A DNA stretch of 51,024 nt from Candidatus Howiella intestinavium (GCA_904420585.1 CAJFVX010000043.1:1-51024), one strand, 5' to 3'. Positions 7,535 through 16,932 are shown, counted from the stretch's first letter. The notes: generated by a model not told the origin, from the sequence alone. Made by a program: numbers and translations.

Positions 7535-8795
7535 AACCTTGCAATTGCACGCCGGCCAGGAGAGGCCCGACCCCGCCACCGGCGCCCGGGCGGTACCCAT
7601 TTACCAGACCGCCGCCTACGTTTTCGACAGCGCCGACCAGGCGGCCGCCCGGTTTGACCTGGCCGAGCCGGGGAATATCTACAGCCGCCTGACCAATCCC
7701 ACGGTGGAGGTGCTGGAAGCCCGCATAACCGCCCTGGAGGGCGGGGCGGCGGCGGTGGCCACAGCCTCGGGGGCGGCGGCCATCACCTACACGTTGCAGG
7801 CCCTGGCCCGGGCGGGGGACCACATCGTGGCCGCAAGAACCCTCTACGGCGGCACCTATAACCTGCTGGCCCACACCCTGGCCGACGCCGGCATCACCAC
7901 CACCTTTGTAGACCCGGACGACCCGGCGGCCTTCGGGGCGGCCATCCGGCCCAACACCAAGGCCGTATTCATCGAAACCCTGGGCAACCCCCATTCCAAT
8001 ATCATCGACATCCGCAAGGCGGCCGACGCGGCCCACGCCAAGGGCGTCCCCCTGGTGGCCGACAGCACCTTTACCACCCCCTACCTGCTGCGGCCTATCG
8101 AATACGGGGTGGACGTGGTGGTGCACTCGGCTACCAAATTCATCGGCGGCCACGGCACCACCCTGGGGGGCCTGATTGTGGACGGCGGCCGGTTTGACTG
8201 GGAAGCCAGCGGCCGGTTCCCCTCCCTAACCGAGCCCAACCCCAGCTACCACGGCATCCGCTTTACCAAGGCCGCCGGCCCGGCCGCCCTGGCCGCCAAA
8301 ATCCGGGCGGTACTCCTGCGGGATACGGGGGCCTGCCTCTCCCCCTTCAACGCCTTTCTGCTGTTGCAGGGGCTGGAGACCCTGTCCCTGCGGGTGGAGC
8401 GGCATGTGGAAAACGCCCTAAAGGTGGTTGACTATCTGGCGGGGCATCCCAAGGTGGAACGGGTCAACCACCCCGCTCTGCCCGACAGCCCCTATCACGA
8501 CCTGTACACCGCCTATTTCCCCAAGGGGGCGGGCTCCATCTTCACCTTTGCAATCAAGGGGGGCCGGAAGGAGGCCAAAGCCTTTATCGACCGGCTGGAA
8601 CTTTTCTCCCTGCTGGCCAACGTGGCCGACCTAAAGTCCCTGGCCATCCATCCGGCCAGCACCACCCACGCCCAGTTGAGCGAGGAGGAGCTGGCCCGGC
8701 AGGGCATCACCCCCGGCACCATCCGGCTGTCCATCGGCACCGAGCATATCGACGACATTCTGGCCGACCTGGCCCAGGCCCTGGAGGCCGTTTAA
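7521..8795 (+). CDS. metY: O-acetylhomoserine sulfhydrylase (MetY)
   Basis: A 424-residue PLP enzyme of the Cys/Met metabolism family, the length of O-acetylhomoserine aminocarboxypropyltransferases, which make homocysteine from O-acetylhomoserine and sulfide. The Schiff-base lysine is K206 in [12 protein letters not shown]. The N-terminus [27 protein letters not shown] and the Lys-preceding VVVHSATK are typical of the MetY branch and not of cystathionine beta-lyase. AAGGA is upstream of the ATG. It forms an operon with cysK 25 bases downstream. A cystathionine gamma-synthase-like role is the less likely alternative. Confidence 0.93.
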   Translation: MPKFETLQLHAGQERPDPATGARAVPIYQTAAYVFDSADQAAARFDLAEPGNIYSRLTNPTVEVLEARITALEGGAAAVATASGAAAITYTLQALARAGDHIVAARTLYGGTYNLLAHTLADAGITTTFVDPDDPAAFGAAIRPNTKAVFIETLGNPHSNIIDIRKAADAAHAKGVPLVADSTFTTPYLLRPIEYGVDVVVHSATKFIGGHGTTLGGLIVDGGRFDWEASGRFPSLTEPNPSYHGIRFTKAAGPAALAAKIRAVLLRDTGACLSPFNAFLLLQGLETLSLRVERHVENALKVVDYLAGHPKVERVNHPALPDSPYHDLYTAYFPKGAGSIFTFAIKGGRKEAKAFIDRLELFSLLANVADLKSLAIHPASTTHAQLSEEELARQGITPGTIRLSIGTEHIDDILADLAQALEAV

Positions 8796-8820
8796 ATTCC
8801 CATAAAAGGAGAACTTCCCC

Positions 8821-9762
<942 letters not shown>

Positions 9763-9777
9763 GGAGGCCCCGGCGGC

Positions 9778-10206
9778 CTATTTGGGCAGGCTGCCCTCGC
9801 CGCCCATGAGGCTGGTCATCTCCTCGATGCGCTCCAGCGGGAAGGGCGGCAGGCAGAGGGGCTTCATGGCGATGGACATGAGCTTCATGGGATTGTCGTC
9901 GGCGGCCACCCGGTTGGAGTGGAGGACGCCGCAGCGCCGGCAGCGGTGGATGACGGCCCATTCCCCGTTTTTGCGCACCCATACGGCCACCGGCTCCATA
10001 ATGCCGCCGCAGTCGGAGGCCCGGTCGCCCGGCTCGTCGTCCACATGGAGGCTGGAAAGGCAGTTGGGGCAGTGGTTGCGGTGGTCGCTTCCGGCCCCGG
10101 CGGGCACCACCGGCCGGCCGCAGACCTTACAGGTGAAGGCATCGCTGCAGGCATGGGTGCGGTAATATCCTTTTTCGTATTGTTTTCGTTTATTTTCCCG
10201 ATTCAT
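9778..10206 (-). CDS. RNHCP domain-containing protein
   Basis: A 142-residue protein with two zinc-ribbon-like parts: CKVC followed by the diagnostic HRNHCPNCL (about residues 42-50), then HRCRRCGVLHSNR. This is the RNHCP domain, a small family of unknown function named for that sequence; nucleic acid binding is often supposed. The start at 10206 has AAGGAG nine bases upstream; the frame is open further upstream through a terminator and is not used. It is convergent with cysK (15 bases apart) and preceded by an unusual leader. Confidence 0.85.
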   Translation of the reverse strand: MNRENKRKQYEKGYYRTHACSDAFTCKVCGRPVVPAGAGSDHRNHCPNCLSSLHVDDEPGDRASDCGGIMEPVAVWVRKNGEWAVIHRCRRCGVLHSNRVAADDNPMKLMSIAMKPLCLPPFPLERIEEMTSLMGGEGSLPK

Positions 10207-10523
10207 GGTGTGACTCCTTATGCTTGTAAGAAAGATATGAGAACGGACGCCAAAACGCTGAAACCGGGACAAAAAAGCGGGCAGCCTTCTTTCCGGGCTG
10301 CCCGCTGTCTTATTTTGCAGGTATGGCAAAGACACACGCCGCAGCAGAAAAGCCGGGCGCACAAAAGGAGGACGCCGCACAAAGGCGGCCCTTTTTGACC
10401 ATCCGCAAAACAGGTACAGCAAGAAGAGGCCCATCCGGATAAAGGATGAGAATAAACGTCTTACTTGTCCCGATTTCAGCGAATGGCCGACATGAAGCCA
10501 CACTCCTTATATAAACTGGCCCC
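10207..10523 (-). ncRNA. Long leader of the RNHCP gene with intrinsic terminator (putative attenuator or small RNA)
   Basis: From a good minus-strand promoter near 10540 the transcript runs about 310 bases before the RNHCP start. Near its 5' end AAGGAG precedes a five-codon ORF (MSAIR, stop) starting at about 10486. At 10305-10277 a 10-base-pair GC stem followed by TTTTTT is an intrinsic terminator facing the gene. So either a short independent RNA of about 240 bases is made, or termination controls the gene. I recognise no known riboswitch or T-box consensus in it. Confidence 0.45.
10271..10305 (-). terminator. Intrinsic terminator inside the RNHCP leader
   Basis: Arms GCGGGCAGCC and GGCTGCCCGC (10277-10286, 10296-10305) with a T-run on the minus strand at 10276-10271. 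No minus-strand gene ends here. Confidence 0.75.
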
Positions 10524-10552
10524 AGTATAGCACGGGGGAAGGCATATGGCAA
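10524..10552 (-). promoter_or_regulatory. Sigma-A-type promoter of the RNHCP leader
   Basis: Minus strand TTGCCA (10552-10547), a 17-base spacer, TATACT (10529-10524). The remaining 10560-10720 holds GC-rich inverted repeats and no credible gene. Confidence 0.6.
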
Positions 10553-10725
10553 GTATTTTTTTCTAAAACCGGAAAAGCGCAGGCGCCCATCCCCCGGGGG
10601 AGACAGGCGCCCTTTATATAAAGGGGCGGCCGACAGCCCGCCGGCCCGACCCCTGGTATCATAGTATGCGGCCCGCCGGATTTGGTTCCCGGCCGCAGGT
10701 CTTGGGAAACAGGGCAAAAAAATGG

Positions 10726-10754
10726 TTGTTTCCCTATCCGTTTTTTGGTAAAAT
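10726..10754 (+). promoter_or_regulatory. Sigma-A-type promoter of hisH-hisF
   Basis: TTGTTT (10726-10731), a 17-base spacer and TAAAAT (10749-10754), about 80 bases before hisH. Confidence 0.55.
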
Positions 10755-10834
10755 AAAGAGGATTGGATAATTTATGCCGTTTTGCAGCGGGAATTCTGTG
10801 CTTTCCCCGGGCAGGACGGCCAGGAGGCGGAAAG

Positions 10835-11446
10835 ATGATCGGCATCATTGACTACGGGGCGGGCAACCTAAAGAGCGTACAGAACGCCCTTCAGGCCATC
10901 GGCGCGCCCTGGCGCATGGCGGAGGGCCCGGCGGATTTTAAGGGCGCCGACGGCCTTATCCTCCCCGGCGTGGGCTCCTTCGGTTCGGCCATGGAGCAGC
11001 TGCGGCAAAAGAATCTCATCGACCCCATCCGCGCCTGGGCGGCCGAGGACCGGCCTTTGCTGGGCATCTGCCTGGGACTGCAGCTTCTCTTCCAAACCAG
11101 CGAGGAAAGCCCCGGCGCGGCGGGCCTGGGCATCTTTCCCGGCGGCTTTCGCCGGTTTCCGGAGGATAAGGGGCTGAAAATCCCCCACATCGGCTGGAAC
11201 CAGCTGTCCATCCGCAAAACCGACGGGATTTTCCGGGACGTCCCGGAGGGCAGCTGCTGCTATTTCGTCCATTCCTACTACCTGCCGGCCGACGCGGCCC
11301 ACATCGCCGCCCAAAGCGAATACGGCGTCCCCTTCGGCGCAGCGGTGGAAAGGGGCCGGGTGGCGGCCTGCCAGTTCCACCCCGAAAAGAGCGGAAAAAC
11401 CGGCCTTGGGATTCTCCGCCGGTTTGCCGAAATCTGCGGAGAATAA
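10835..11446 (+). CDS. hisH: Imidazole glycerol phosphate synthase glutaminase subunit HisH
   Basis: A 203-residue class I glutamine amidotransferase that supplies ammonia to HisF in histidine synthesis. The nucleophile is C79 in [10 protein letters not shown], with the catalytic H182 and E184 in [17 protein letters not shown] (residues 43-50) is typical. The ATG at 10835 follows AGGAGG by about 7 bases and gives the family N-terminus [11 protein letters not shown]; upstream in-frame codons lie before the ribosome site. hisF starts 16 bases downstream. No other his genes are in the window. Confidence 0.96.
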   Translation: MIGIIDYGAGNLKSVQNALQAIGAPWRMAEGPADFKGADGLILPGVGSFGSAMEQLRQKNLIDPIRAWAAEDRPLLGICLGLQLLFQTSEESPGAAGLGIFPGGFRRFPEDKGLKIPHIGWNQLSIRKTDGIFRDVPEGSCCYFVHSYYLPADAAHIAAQSEYGVPFGAAVERGRVAACQFHPEKSGKTGLGILRRFAEICGE

Positions 11447-11462
11447 AAGAGGAGGCCGTCTT

Positions 11463-12242
11463 ATGTTGGCAAAACGCATTATCCCCTGCCTGGACATCAA
11501 GGACGGGCGGGTGGTCAAAGGGGTCAGCTTTGTAGACCTCATCGACGCCGGCGACCCGGTGGCCTGCGCCAAGGCCTACTACGAACAGGGGGCCGACGAG
11601 CTGGTGCTGCTGGACATCACCGCCTCCCACGAGGGGCGGGGCACCATGCTGGACGTGGTGACCCGGGTGGCCGAAACCATCTTCATCCCCTTTACGGTGG
11701 GCGGCGGCATCCACACGGCCGACGACTTCACCGCCCTGCTGCGGGCGGGAGCGGATAAGGTGTCGGTCAATTCGGCGGCCGTCAAGGACCCGGAACTCCT
11801 GCGCCGGGCGGCCGACCGGTTCGGCAGCCAGTGCGTGGTCTGCGCCATCGACGCCAAGCGCTGCGCCGGCGGGCCTACAGAGGGCTGCCCCAGCGGCTTC
11901 GAGGTCTATATCCACGGCGGCCGCATCCCCACGGGGAAGGACGCCGTGGCCTGGGCGGCCGAGGCCGTATCCCGGGGCGCCGGGGAAATCCTGCTGACCA
12001 GCATGGATGAAGACGGGCAGAAATCGGGCTACGACCTGGAACTCACCCGGGCGGTGAGCCGGGCGGTGGGCGTGCCGGTTATCGCCAGCGGCGGGGCCGG
12101 CTCCATGGAGCATTTTAAGGAAGCCTTTACCATAGGGGAAGCCGACGCGGCCCTGGCCGCCTCCCTTTTCCATTTTAAAGAACTGGAAATTCCCAAACTG
12201 AAGACTTGGCTGCGGGACAACCAAATCCCCGTGCGGCTGTAA
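11463..12242 (+). CDS. hisF: Imidazole glycerol phosphate synthase cyclase subunit HisF
   Basis: A 259-residue (beta/alpha)8 barrel of the usual length. It closes the imidazole ring of IGP and releases AICAR. The catalytic aspartates D11 ([16 protein letters not shown]) and D130 (CAIDAKR) are present, as are the phosphate-binding loops TVGGGI and ASGGAG. AGGAGG is 8 bases before the ATG. The next gene begins 14 bases after its stop with its own ribosome site, so the three are probably cotranscribed. Confidence 0.97.
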   Translation: MLAKRIIPCLDIKDGRVVKGVSFVDLIDAGDPVACAKAYYEQGADELVLLDITASHEGRGTMLDVVTRVAETIFIPFTVGGGIHTADDFTALLRAGADKVSVNSAAVKDPELLRRAADRFGSQCVVCAIDAKRCAGGPTEGCPSGFEVYIHGGRIPTGKDAVAWAAEAVSRGAGEILLTSMDEDGQKSGYDLELTRAVSRAVGVPVIASGGAGSMEHFKEAFTIGEADAALAASLFHFKELEIPKLKTWLRDNQIPVRL

Positions 12243-12256
12243 AGGAGCGTTCTGCT

Positions 12257-12940
12257 TTGGATACCAATCTGGAATCTTTGACCATATCCCGCCTGTTTGA
12301 CCTTTCCCACACCCGGGCCGCCGGCATCTTCGACGGCTTTGCCTACCCCTGGGAAATCCTGGACGGCTTGGCCGATTTCATCAGGGCCCTGGGCCCCACC
12401 CTGCCGGCGGAAGATTTCCGCCGGACAGGGGAAGACGTGTGGATTGCCCGCAGCGCCCGGGTGGCCGCATCGGCCTCCATCACCGGCCCCTGCATCATCG
12501 ATGAGGAGGCCGAAGTGCGCCACTGCGCCTTTATCCGGGGCAGCGCCTTGGTAGGCAAGGGAGCGGTGGTGGGCAATTCCACCGAACTGAAAAACGTCCT
12601 GCTCTTCGACGGGGTGCAGGTGCCCCATTACAACTATGTGGGGGATTCGGTTCTGGGCTACAAGTCCCACATGGGGGCCGGCTCCATCACCTCCAACGTA
12701 AAATCCGACAAGACGCCGGTATCCGTCCGGGTGGGAGAGGAAAAAATCCCCACCGGCCGCCGGAAGCTGGGGGCTATTCTGGGCGACTTTGTGGAGGTGG
12801 GCTGCGGCTCCATCCTCAACCCCGGTTCGGTTATCGGGCCCCATACCAATATCTACCCCTTGAGCATGGTGCGGGGATTTGTCCCCGGCGGCAGCATTTA
12901 CAAAAAACATGGCGAAATTGTGGCGAAAGAAGACCGGTAA
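12257..12940 (+). CDS. Left-handed beta-helix (hexapeptide) nucleotidyl/acyltransferase-like protein
   Basis: A 227-residue protein made of hexapeptide repeats (about residues 70-205: VWIARSARVAASASITGPCIIDE, later VEVGCGSILNPGSVIGPHTNIYP), as in the C-terminal half of GlmU-type sugar-nucleotide enzymes. There is no N-terminal pyrophosphorylase Rossmann domain, only about 50 residues of helical sequence. It may be a stand-alone acyltransferase; substrate unknown. A TTG at 12257 is the best start: AAAGGAG lies 10 bases upstream and no nearby ATG has a site. Its place after hisHF looks like an operon but no histidine role is known. Confidence 0.8.
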   Translation: MDTNLESLTISRLFDLSHTRAAGIFDGFAYPWEILDGLADFIRALGPTLPAEDFRRTGEDVWIARSARVAASASITGPCIIDEEAEVRHCAFIRGSALVGKGAVVGNSTELKNVLLFDGVQVPHYNYVGDSVLGYKSHMGAGSITSNVKSDKTPVSVRVGEEKIPTGRRKLGAILGDFVEVGCGSILNPGSVIGPHTNIYPLSMVRGFVPGGSIYKKHGEIVAKEDR

Positions 12941-12962
12941 TTGTGAATTTTCCGGGCATGAA

Positions 12963-12991
12963 TTGCTATTTGGCCGCAAATGCGGTATTAT
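12963..12991 (+). promoter_or_regulatory. Sigma-A-type promoter of the Nudix gene
   Basis: TTGCTA (12963-12968), a 17-base spacer and TATTAT (12986-12991). Confidence 0.55.
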
Positions 12992-13058
12992 GGTAACTGA
13001 GGAAATCCACCGGCAGAGCAACGCATAGCCCCTATGCGGACAAAGGAGAGGTCAGGAT

Positions 13059-13589
13059 ATGGAACGCTGGGATATTCGGAATGAAAAAGGGGAAGTCACC
13101 GGCAAAACGGTCATCCGCGGCAATACCCGCCTGGCCCCGGGCGAATATCATCTGGTGGTCCACATCTGGGTGGTGGGCTCGGACGGGCGGCTGCTCATCC
13201 AGCGGCGGGCCAATGACAAGGAACTCATGCCGGGGGAATGGGCCGCCACAGGCGGTTCGGCCGTCATGGGGGAGGATTCGGTTCACGCCGCCATGCGGGA
13301 GCTGAAGGAGGAACTGGGCATCGCCGCCGCCAAAGCGGACATGCACTTTGTCCGCCGCCTGACCCGCAAAAACTCCTTTGTGGATATCTGGATGACCCAA
13401 TCGGATACCCCGGCGGACAAGCTGACCCTGCAGCCCTCCGAGGTGTCCGACGCCAAGTGGATTTGGCCCATGGATCTGCTGCATATGGTCCGGGAGGGCG
13501 GATTCCACAACTACGGCAGGGATTATTTTGACATTGTGCTGGGCGCGGCGGCCAAAATCGTCGCCGCCCCGGCGGGAAAACAGAGATAA
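13059..13589 (+). CDS. Nudix hydrolase
   Basis: A 176-residue Nudix protein. The Nudix box G-x5-E-x7-RELKEELGI is complete at about residues 65-87 (GGSAVMGEDSVHAAMRELKEELGI region), so it should be catalytically competent. The N-terminus (WDIRNEKGEVTGKTVIRG, then LVVHIWVVGSDGRLLIQRRA) follows the YfcD/isopentenyl-diphosphate isomerase-like branch of the family. The diphosphate substrate cannot be told from sequence. AAAGGAGAGG is upstream. It is followed closely by the RING-like protein gene. Confidence 0.88.
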   Translation: MERWDIRNEKGEVTGKTVIRGNTRLAPGEYHLVVHIWVVGSDGRLLIQRRANDKELMPGEWAATGGSAVMGEDSVHAAMRELKEELGIAAAKADMHFVRRLTRKNSFVDIWMTQSDTPADKLTLQPSEVSDAKWIWPMDLLHMVREGGFHNYGRDYFDIVLGAAAKIVAAPAGKQR

Positions 13590-13629
13590 ATACCAGGCCA
13601 TCCCCGGCCTGCGGAATGGAGGCGTTCCT

Positions 13630-14667
13630 TTGAGTAGACACGTGGAAGGGGAAAACTGCCCCGTCTGTGGCGCCCACCTTTTTGACGACGACGATATTGT
13701 ATTCTGTCCCATCTGCGGCGCGCCCCATCATAGAGATTGCTACAACGCCCTTGGCCACTGCGCCCTGGAGGCGGATCACGGCACCCCCCGGCAGTACAAA
13801 AGGCCGGAGGAGCGGCAGCAGAATGAAGATGCCGGCCGGCAGGAGGGCGGGCAGCAGAGCCAGGGGGGCTCCAAGCCCTGTCCCCGGTGCGGCACGCCCT
13901 GCGCCCCCGGCACCCTGTTCTGCCCCCACTGCGGCCTAAGCCTTACCGGCGGGCCCCAGGGACAGTCGGGCTACAACCCCTATAACCGGCAGAACGGCCA
14001 GGCCGGCCCCTACCAGAACACCGGTGGGCCGCCCCCCTTCGGCGGCTTCTCCCCCGTCATGCCCGACCCCTACGGCGGGGTGAACCCAGAGGAAAAAATC
14101 GAGGACATCCCGGCCAAGGATATCGCCATATTCGTCTCCTCCAACACCCAGCGATACCTGCCCAAGTTCAAGCAGCTCCAGGGAAAGTCCAAGGCCTCCT
14201 GGAACTGGGCGGCCTTTCTCTTTCCCAGCGGCTGGCTCTTCTTCCGCAAATGCTACAAGCCGGGGATCCTGGTGCTGCTGCTGGGCTTTATCTCCACCGT
14301 GCTGAGCATGCCCATACAGCTTTTCTTCAACGATGTGCTGGGCCAGCTGCCCACCACGGCCACCTATCCCGAGGTCTACGGCGCCATGCTCCAGAATATG
14401 GGAAATGCCGGGGTATTCGCCTGGGTAACCCAGGCGCTGGGACTGCTGCTGTCCTTAGCCATCCGCATTGTCATCGGCGTGCTGGGGGACAGCATCTATA
14501 AAAACCACGTTATCGAGAGCATACGGAAGATAAAGGCCGACGACAACCTCCTGGAGGATTACGAAGGCAACCTTGCGCACAAGGGGGGCATCAATCCCCT
14601 GATGCTGCTGGTGGCCTTTTTGGCCTCCAACTGGTTCAGCGCCATACTGGCCATGTTCTTAATCTAA
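13630..14667 (+). CDS. RING-finger-like/zinc-ribbon DUF2628 membrane protein
   Basis: A 345-residue three-part protein. Residues 10-50 carry paired Cys/His knuckles (CPVCGAHLF, CPICGAPHHRDCYNALGHC), the pattern of prokaryotic RING-like treble-clef domains. Residues near 80-105 are a second zinc ribbon (CPRCGTPCAPGTLFCPHCG). A Gly/Pro/Asn/Gln-rich linker follows, then a DUF2628-like membrane part with SWNWAAFLFPSGWLFFRKCY and three or four hydrophobic segments. The function is unknown. The start is TTG at 13630 with GGAGG 7 bases upstream; the open frame further upstream overlaps the Nudix gene. Confidence 0.8.
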   Translation: MSRHVEGENCPVCGAHLFDDDDIVFCPICGAPHHRDCYNALGHCALEADHGTPRQYKRPEERQQNEDAGRQEGGQQSQGGSKPCPRCGTPCAPGTLFCPHCGLSLTGGPQGQSGYNPYNRQNGQAGPYQNTGGPPPFGGFSPVMPDPYGGVNPEEKIEDIPAKDIAIFVSSNTQRYLPKFKQLQGKSKASWNWAAFLFPSGWLFFRKCYKPGILVLLLGFISTVLSMPIQLFFNDVLGQLPTTATYPEVYGAMLQNMGNAGVFAWVTQALGLLLSLAIRIVIGVLGDSIYKNHVIESIRKIKADDNLLEDYEGNLAHKGGINPLMLLVAFLASNWFSAILAMFLI

Positions 14668-14820
14668 GGGATTTTGCAAACAGCAGGAGCCGGGCGCAGG
14701 GGTATTTCCCGGCGCAAAAGGCGCATGCTAGTAACCTGTACCCTTACAATACGAAAAGGGGATTCCGCGCCGGCGGCAGGCAGAGACAGTTCCCCCCTTT
14801 TCAAAAGGAGCGAGGAAGGT

Positions 14821-15702
14821 ATGAAAAACAAGAAGACCGTCCGCAAAGCGGTTATCCCGGCGGCGGGACTGGGCACCCGGGTGCTGCCGGCCTCCAAGGC
14901 CGTCCCCAAGGAGATGCTGCCCATCGTGGACAAGCCGGCCATCCAGTACATTGTGGAAGAGGCCGCCCGGGCGGGCATTACCGACATCCTGATTATCACC
15001 AATCGGGGCAAGGGGATTATCGAGGACCACTTTGACCATTCGGTGGAACTGGAGGCCATGCTCCGGGCCAGGGGCAAGGACGAGGTCTGCCGGCAGCTGG
15101 AGGAAGTGGCCCACCTGGCCAACATCTATTATGTCCGCCAGAAGGAGACCAAGGGGCTGGGACACGCCGTGCTCTGCGCCCGGGATTTTGTGGGGGACGA
15201 ACCCTTCGCCGTGCTCTACGGGGACGACGTCATCATCGGCGAGGACCCGGCCATCGCCCAGCTCTGCCGGGCCTATGAGGCCTACGGCAAGGGTGTGGTG
15301 GGCATTAAAGAGGTGTCGGAGGAGGCCATTCTCCGGTACAGCTCCTTGGCCGTTTCGCCCCTTGCAGAACGGATTTTTGCCGTTTCCGATATGGTGGAGA
15401 AGCCCAAAAAGGAGGAAATCCTCTCCCTCTACTCCATCCTGGGCCGCTGCGTGCTGCCGCCGGATATTTTCGATATCCTGGAGGTGACGCCTCCGGGGGC
15501 CGGAGGCGAACTGCAGCTGACCGACGCCATGAAGGCCCTGACCCTGCGGGAGGGCATGGTGGGGGTGGACTTCACCGGCAAGCGGTACGATATGGGCAAC
15601 AAGCTGGGGATTCTGCAGGCCAACATCGAGGTAGGCCTCCGGCATCCGGAAATCGGGCCGGGCCTGCGGGAATACCTGCTGGAAATCGCAAAAACGCTGT
15701 AA
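14821..15702 (+). CDS. galU: UTP-glucose-1-phosphate uridylyltransferase
   Basis: A 293-residue nucleotidyltransferase that makes UDP-glucose for glycolipids, capsule and wall sugars. The signature AVIPAAGLGTRVLPASKAVPKEMLPIVDKP begins at residue 10, with the metal-binding YGDDV at about 137-141, EKPKKEE, and the C-terminal KRYDMGNKLG. Length is as expected. AAGGAG is 12 bases upstream; a nearer GAGGAAGG could also serve. The 150-base gap upstream holds an inverted repeat (GAAAAGGGG with CCCCTTTTC). It may feed the glycosyltransferase at 49877. Confidence 0.95.
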   Translation: MKNKKTVRKAVIPAAGLGTRVLPASKAVPKEMLPIVDKPAIQYIVEEAARAGITDILIITNRGKGIIEDHFDHSVELEAMLRARGKDEVCRQLEEVAHLANIYYVRQKETKGLGHAVLCARDFVGDEPFAVLYGDDVIIGEDPAIAQLCRAYEAYGKGVVGIKEVSEEAILRYSSLAVSPLAERIFAVSDMVEKPKKEEILSLYSILGRCVLPPDIFDILEVTPPGAGGELQLTDAMKALTLREGMVGVDFTGKRYDMGNKLGILQANIEVGLRHPEIGPGLREYLLEIAKTL

Positions 15703-15712
15703 AAACACTTGC

Positions 15713-15742
15713 AGGGCCGTATCCTTCACGGGATGCGGCCCT
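15713..15742 (+). terminator. Terminator-like stem after galU
   Basis: A 12-base-pair stem AGGGCCGTATCC with GGATGCGGCCCT and a five-base loop, but the T-tract is missing: the bases after the stem are ATTCAGC, where the repeat copy begins. The 3' arm recurs with a T-tract at 15924. Confidence 0.6.
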
Positions 15743-15746
15743 ATTC

Positions 15747-15836
15747 AGCTTGTCGACAAAGTCGACAAGCTGTAGAAGAGGGGCGAGCCCCCCCTTCTAA
15801 CATTCCCCCGACAAATCCCGCTTTGGCGGGATTTGT
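15747..15836 (-). repeat. Dispersed hairpin repeat, copy 2
   Basis: Reverse-complement copy of 1-87: AGCTTGTCGAC/GTCGACAAGCT (11-base arms, AAA loop, 15747-15771), TAGAAG/CTTCTA stem (15773-15799) and ACAAATCCCGC/GCGGGATTTGT (15811-15836). Differences from copy 1 are mainly in loops and the lengths of G/C runs, so pairing is kept. A further unrelated hairpin with 10-base arms lies at 15842-15874. The rest of 15703-15951 holds no gene. Confidence 0.88.
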
Positions 15837-15923
15837 CGTATGCAGAAACCGACGCACATGTCGCCGGTTTCTGCGATTGAAATAGCTTCCATTGGTTTTT
15901 TTCGGCAGTCTGCAACCCTTTAT

Positions 15924-15936
15924 GGGATGCGGCCCT
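15924..15936 (+). repeat. 13-base duplicate of the galU terminator arm
   Basis: GGGATGCGGCCCT here is identical to 15730-15742 and is followed by TGTTTTGG. The two copies bracket the repeat element and its flanking hairpin. Confidence 0.7.
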
Positions 15937-15951
15937 GTTTTGGCATGCCGG

Positions 15952-16932
15952 TTATTCCCTTTTGTTTACCCAGTGCACCTGCTGGGTATTTTCCAACTCA
16001 TAGCAGACAAGTTCTGTCCCATCCAGATTTTCCTTTCCCAGGCTGACGGCCTGTAAACGGCTGTTTTCATAGGTCTTGTAATAGTATATCCCCCGCTCTG
16101 CGTCCATGCAGCAGGCATAGGTGGTCATATCCCAGTTCCCGTCTGCCGTCCGGACGCTGCCCCGCACCATGGCCACGGCATCCAGTATATGAAAAACCTG
16201 GGATACGGCCGCCGCCGGCTCCTGCGGACAGTCCTGGTTCCAGCGCAGAAAGGCCGCCCGCACGAAACGGGAGGCCGACGAAGCGTCCCCCGGCAGTCCC
16301 AGTCCGCCCAGACCCACCCCGCAGGCCTCCAGGGGCAGCCCGGCAGAAAACCGGCTGGGAGGGTAGTCGGCCGTCAGGTTCCGGTAGTTCTTGAGGTTTT
16401 CCAAATGATAGGGAAAGGGCGGATTGTTGGCCAGGACCTCTATGGGATTTTCGTATATTTGCAGGCCGCCGGCCAAGGGCTCCAAAACCAGGCAGCCGCT
16501 CCCGTCCGCCAGCATCCAGTGCAGGGTGGGCAGGGGCAGGTCCTGCCGGAAGGGCGCAGAGATAAGGTTTACATCTGCAAGAACCCGCCGGGCCTGGGAG
16601 ACCGTACCGCACTGCCCCAGCACAAAGGAAATCAGTTCATAGGGCGCAAGATTCCGCAATCCCGCCGCCGAAGCGCCGTAAACCGCATTTCCGGGGAAGT
16701 TGAGGCCGGCCATGCAAAGCCCCTTTTCATTCACCGCCTCGGCGTAAAGGGGCCATCCCGCCTCGGCCGCCCCTATGCCTATCATGGCGTACCGCGTCCG
16801 CCAGTCCTCCGTCTTTCCGTGCAGCAGGTATCCACGGGGCGTTATCATCACCCGCTGGCCAAAGGCGTAGTCCAAATCCATATTCCGCCCGAAAAACAGG
16901 CCGGGATGCCGGCAGGCTATACAGGTACACAT
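15952..16932 (-). CDS. bsh: Bile salt hydrolase (choloylglycine hydrolase family)
   Basis: A 326-residue Ntn hydrolase that removes glycine or taurine from conjugated bile acids. The autocatalytic nucleophile C2 follows the initiator Met directly (MCTCI), so no pro-peptide is needed. The full active-site set is present at family spacing: C2, R16 and D19 (FGRNMD), N78 (GLNFPG), N170 (ANNPPFPYHLENL) and R222 (SSASRFVRAAF). The last two motifs match bile salt hydrolases more closely than penicillin V acylases, which are the alternative. There is no signal peptide, so it is cytoplasmic. A purine-rich GGAAAGGGGGA precedes the start. It suggests a gut habitat; neighbouring genes give no transporter. 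Confidence 0.92.
   Translation of the reverse strand: MCTCIACRHPGLFFGRNMDLDYAFGQRVMITPRGYLLHGKTEDWRTRYAMIGIGAAEAGWPLYAEAVNEKGLCMAGLNFPGNAVYGASAAGLRNLAPYELISFVLGQCGTVSQARRVLADVNLISAPFRQDLPLPTLHWMLADGSGCLVLEPLAGGLQIYENPIEVLANNPPFPYHLENLKNYRNLTADYPPSRFSAGLPLEACGVGLGGLGLPGDASSASRFVRAAFLRWNQDCPQEPAAAVSQVFHILDAVAMVRGSVRTADGNWDMTTYACCMDAERGIYYYKTYENSRLQAVSLGKENLDGTELVCYELENTQQVHWVNKRE

Noticed and set aside
7521-8795. Cystathionine gamma-synthase or methionine gamma-lyase for metY
   Set aside because: Length (424) and N-terminus fit O-acetylhomoserine sulfhydrylases; the gamma-synthases and lyases are usually nearer 380-400.
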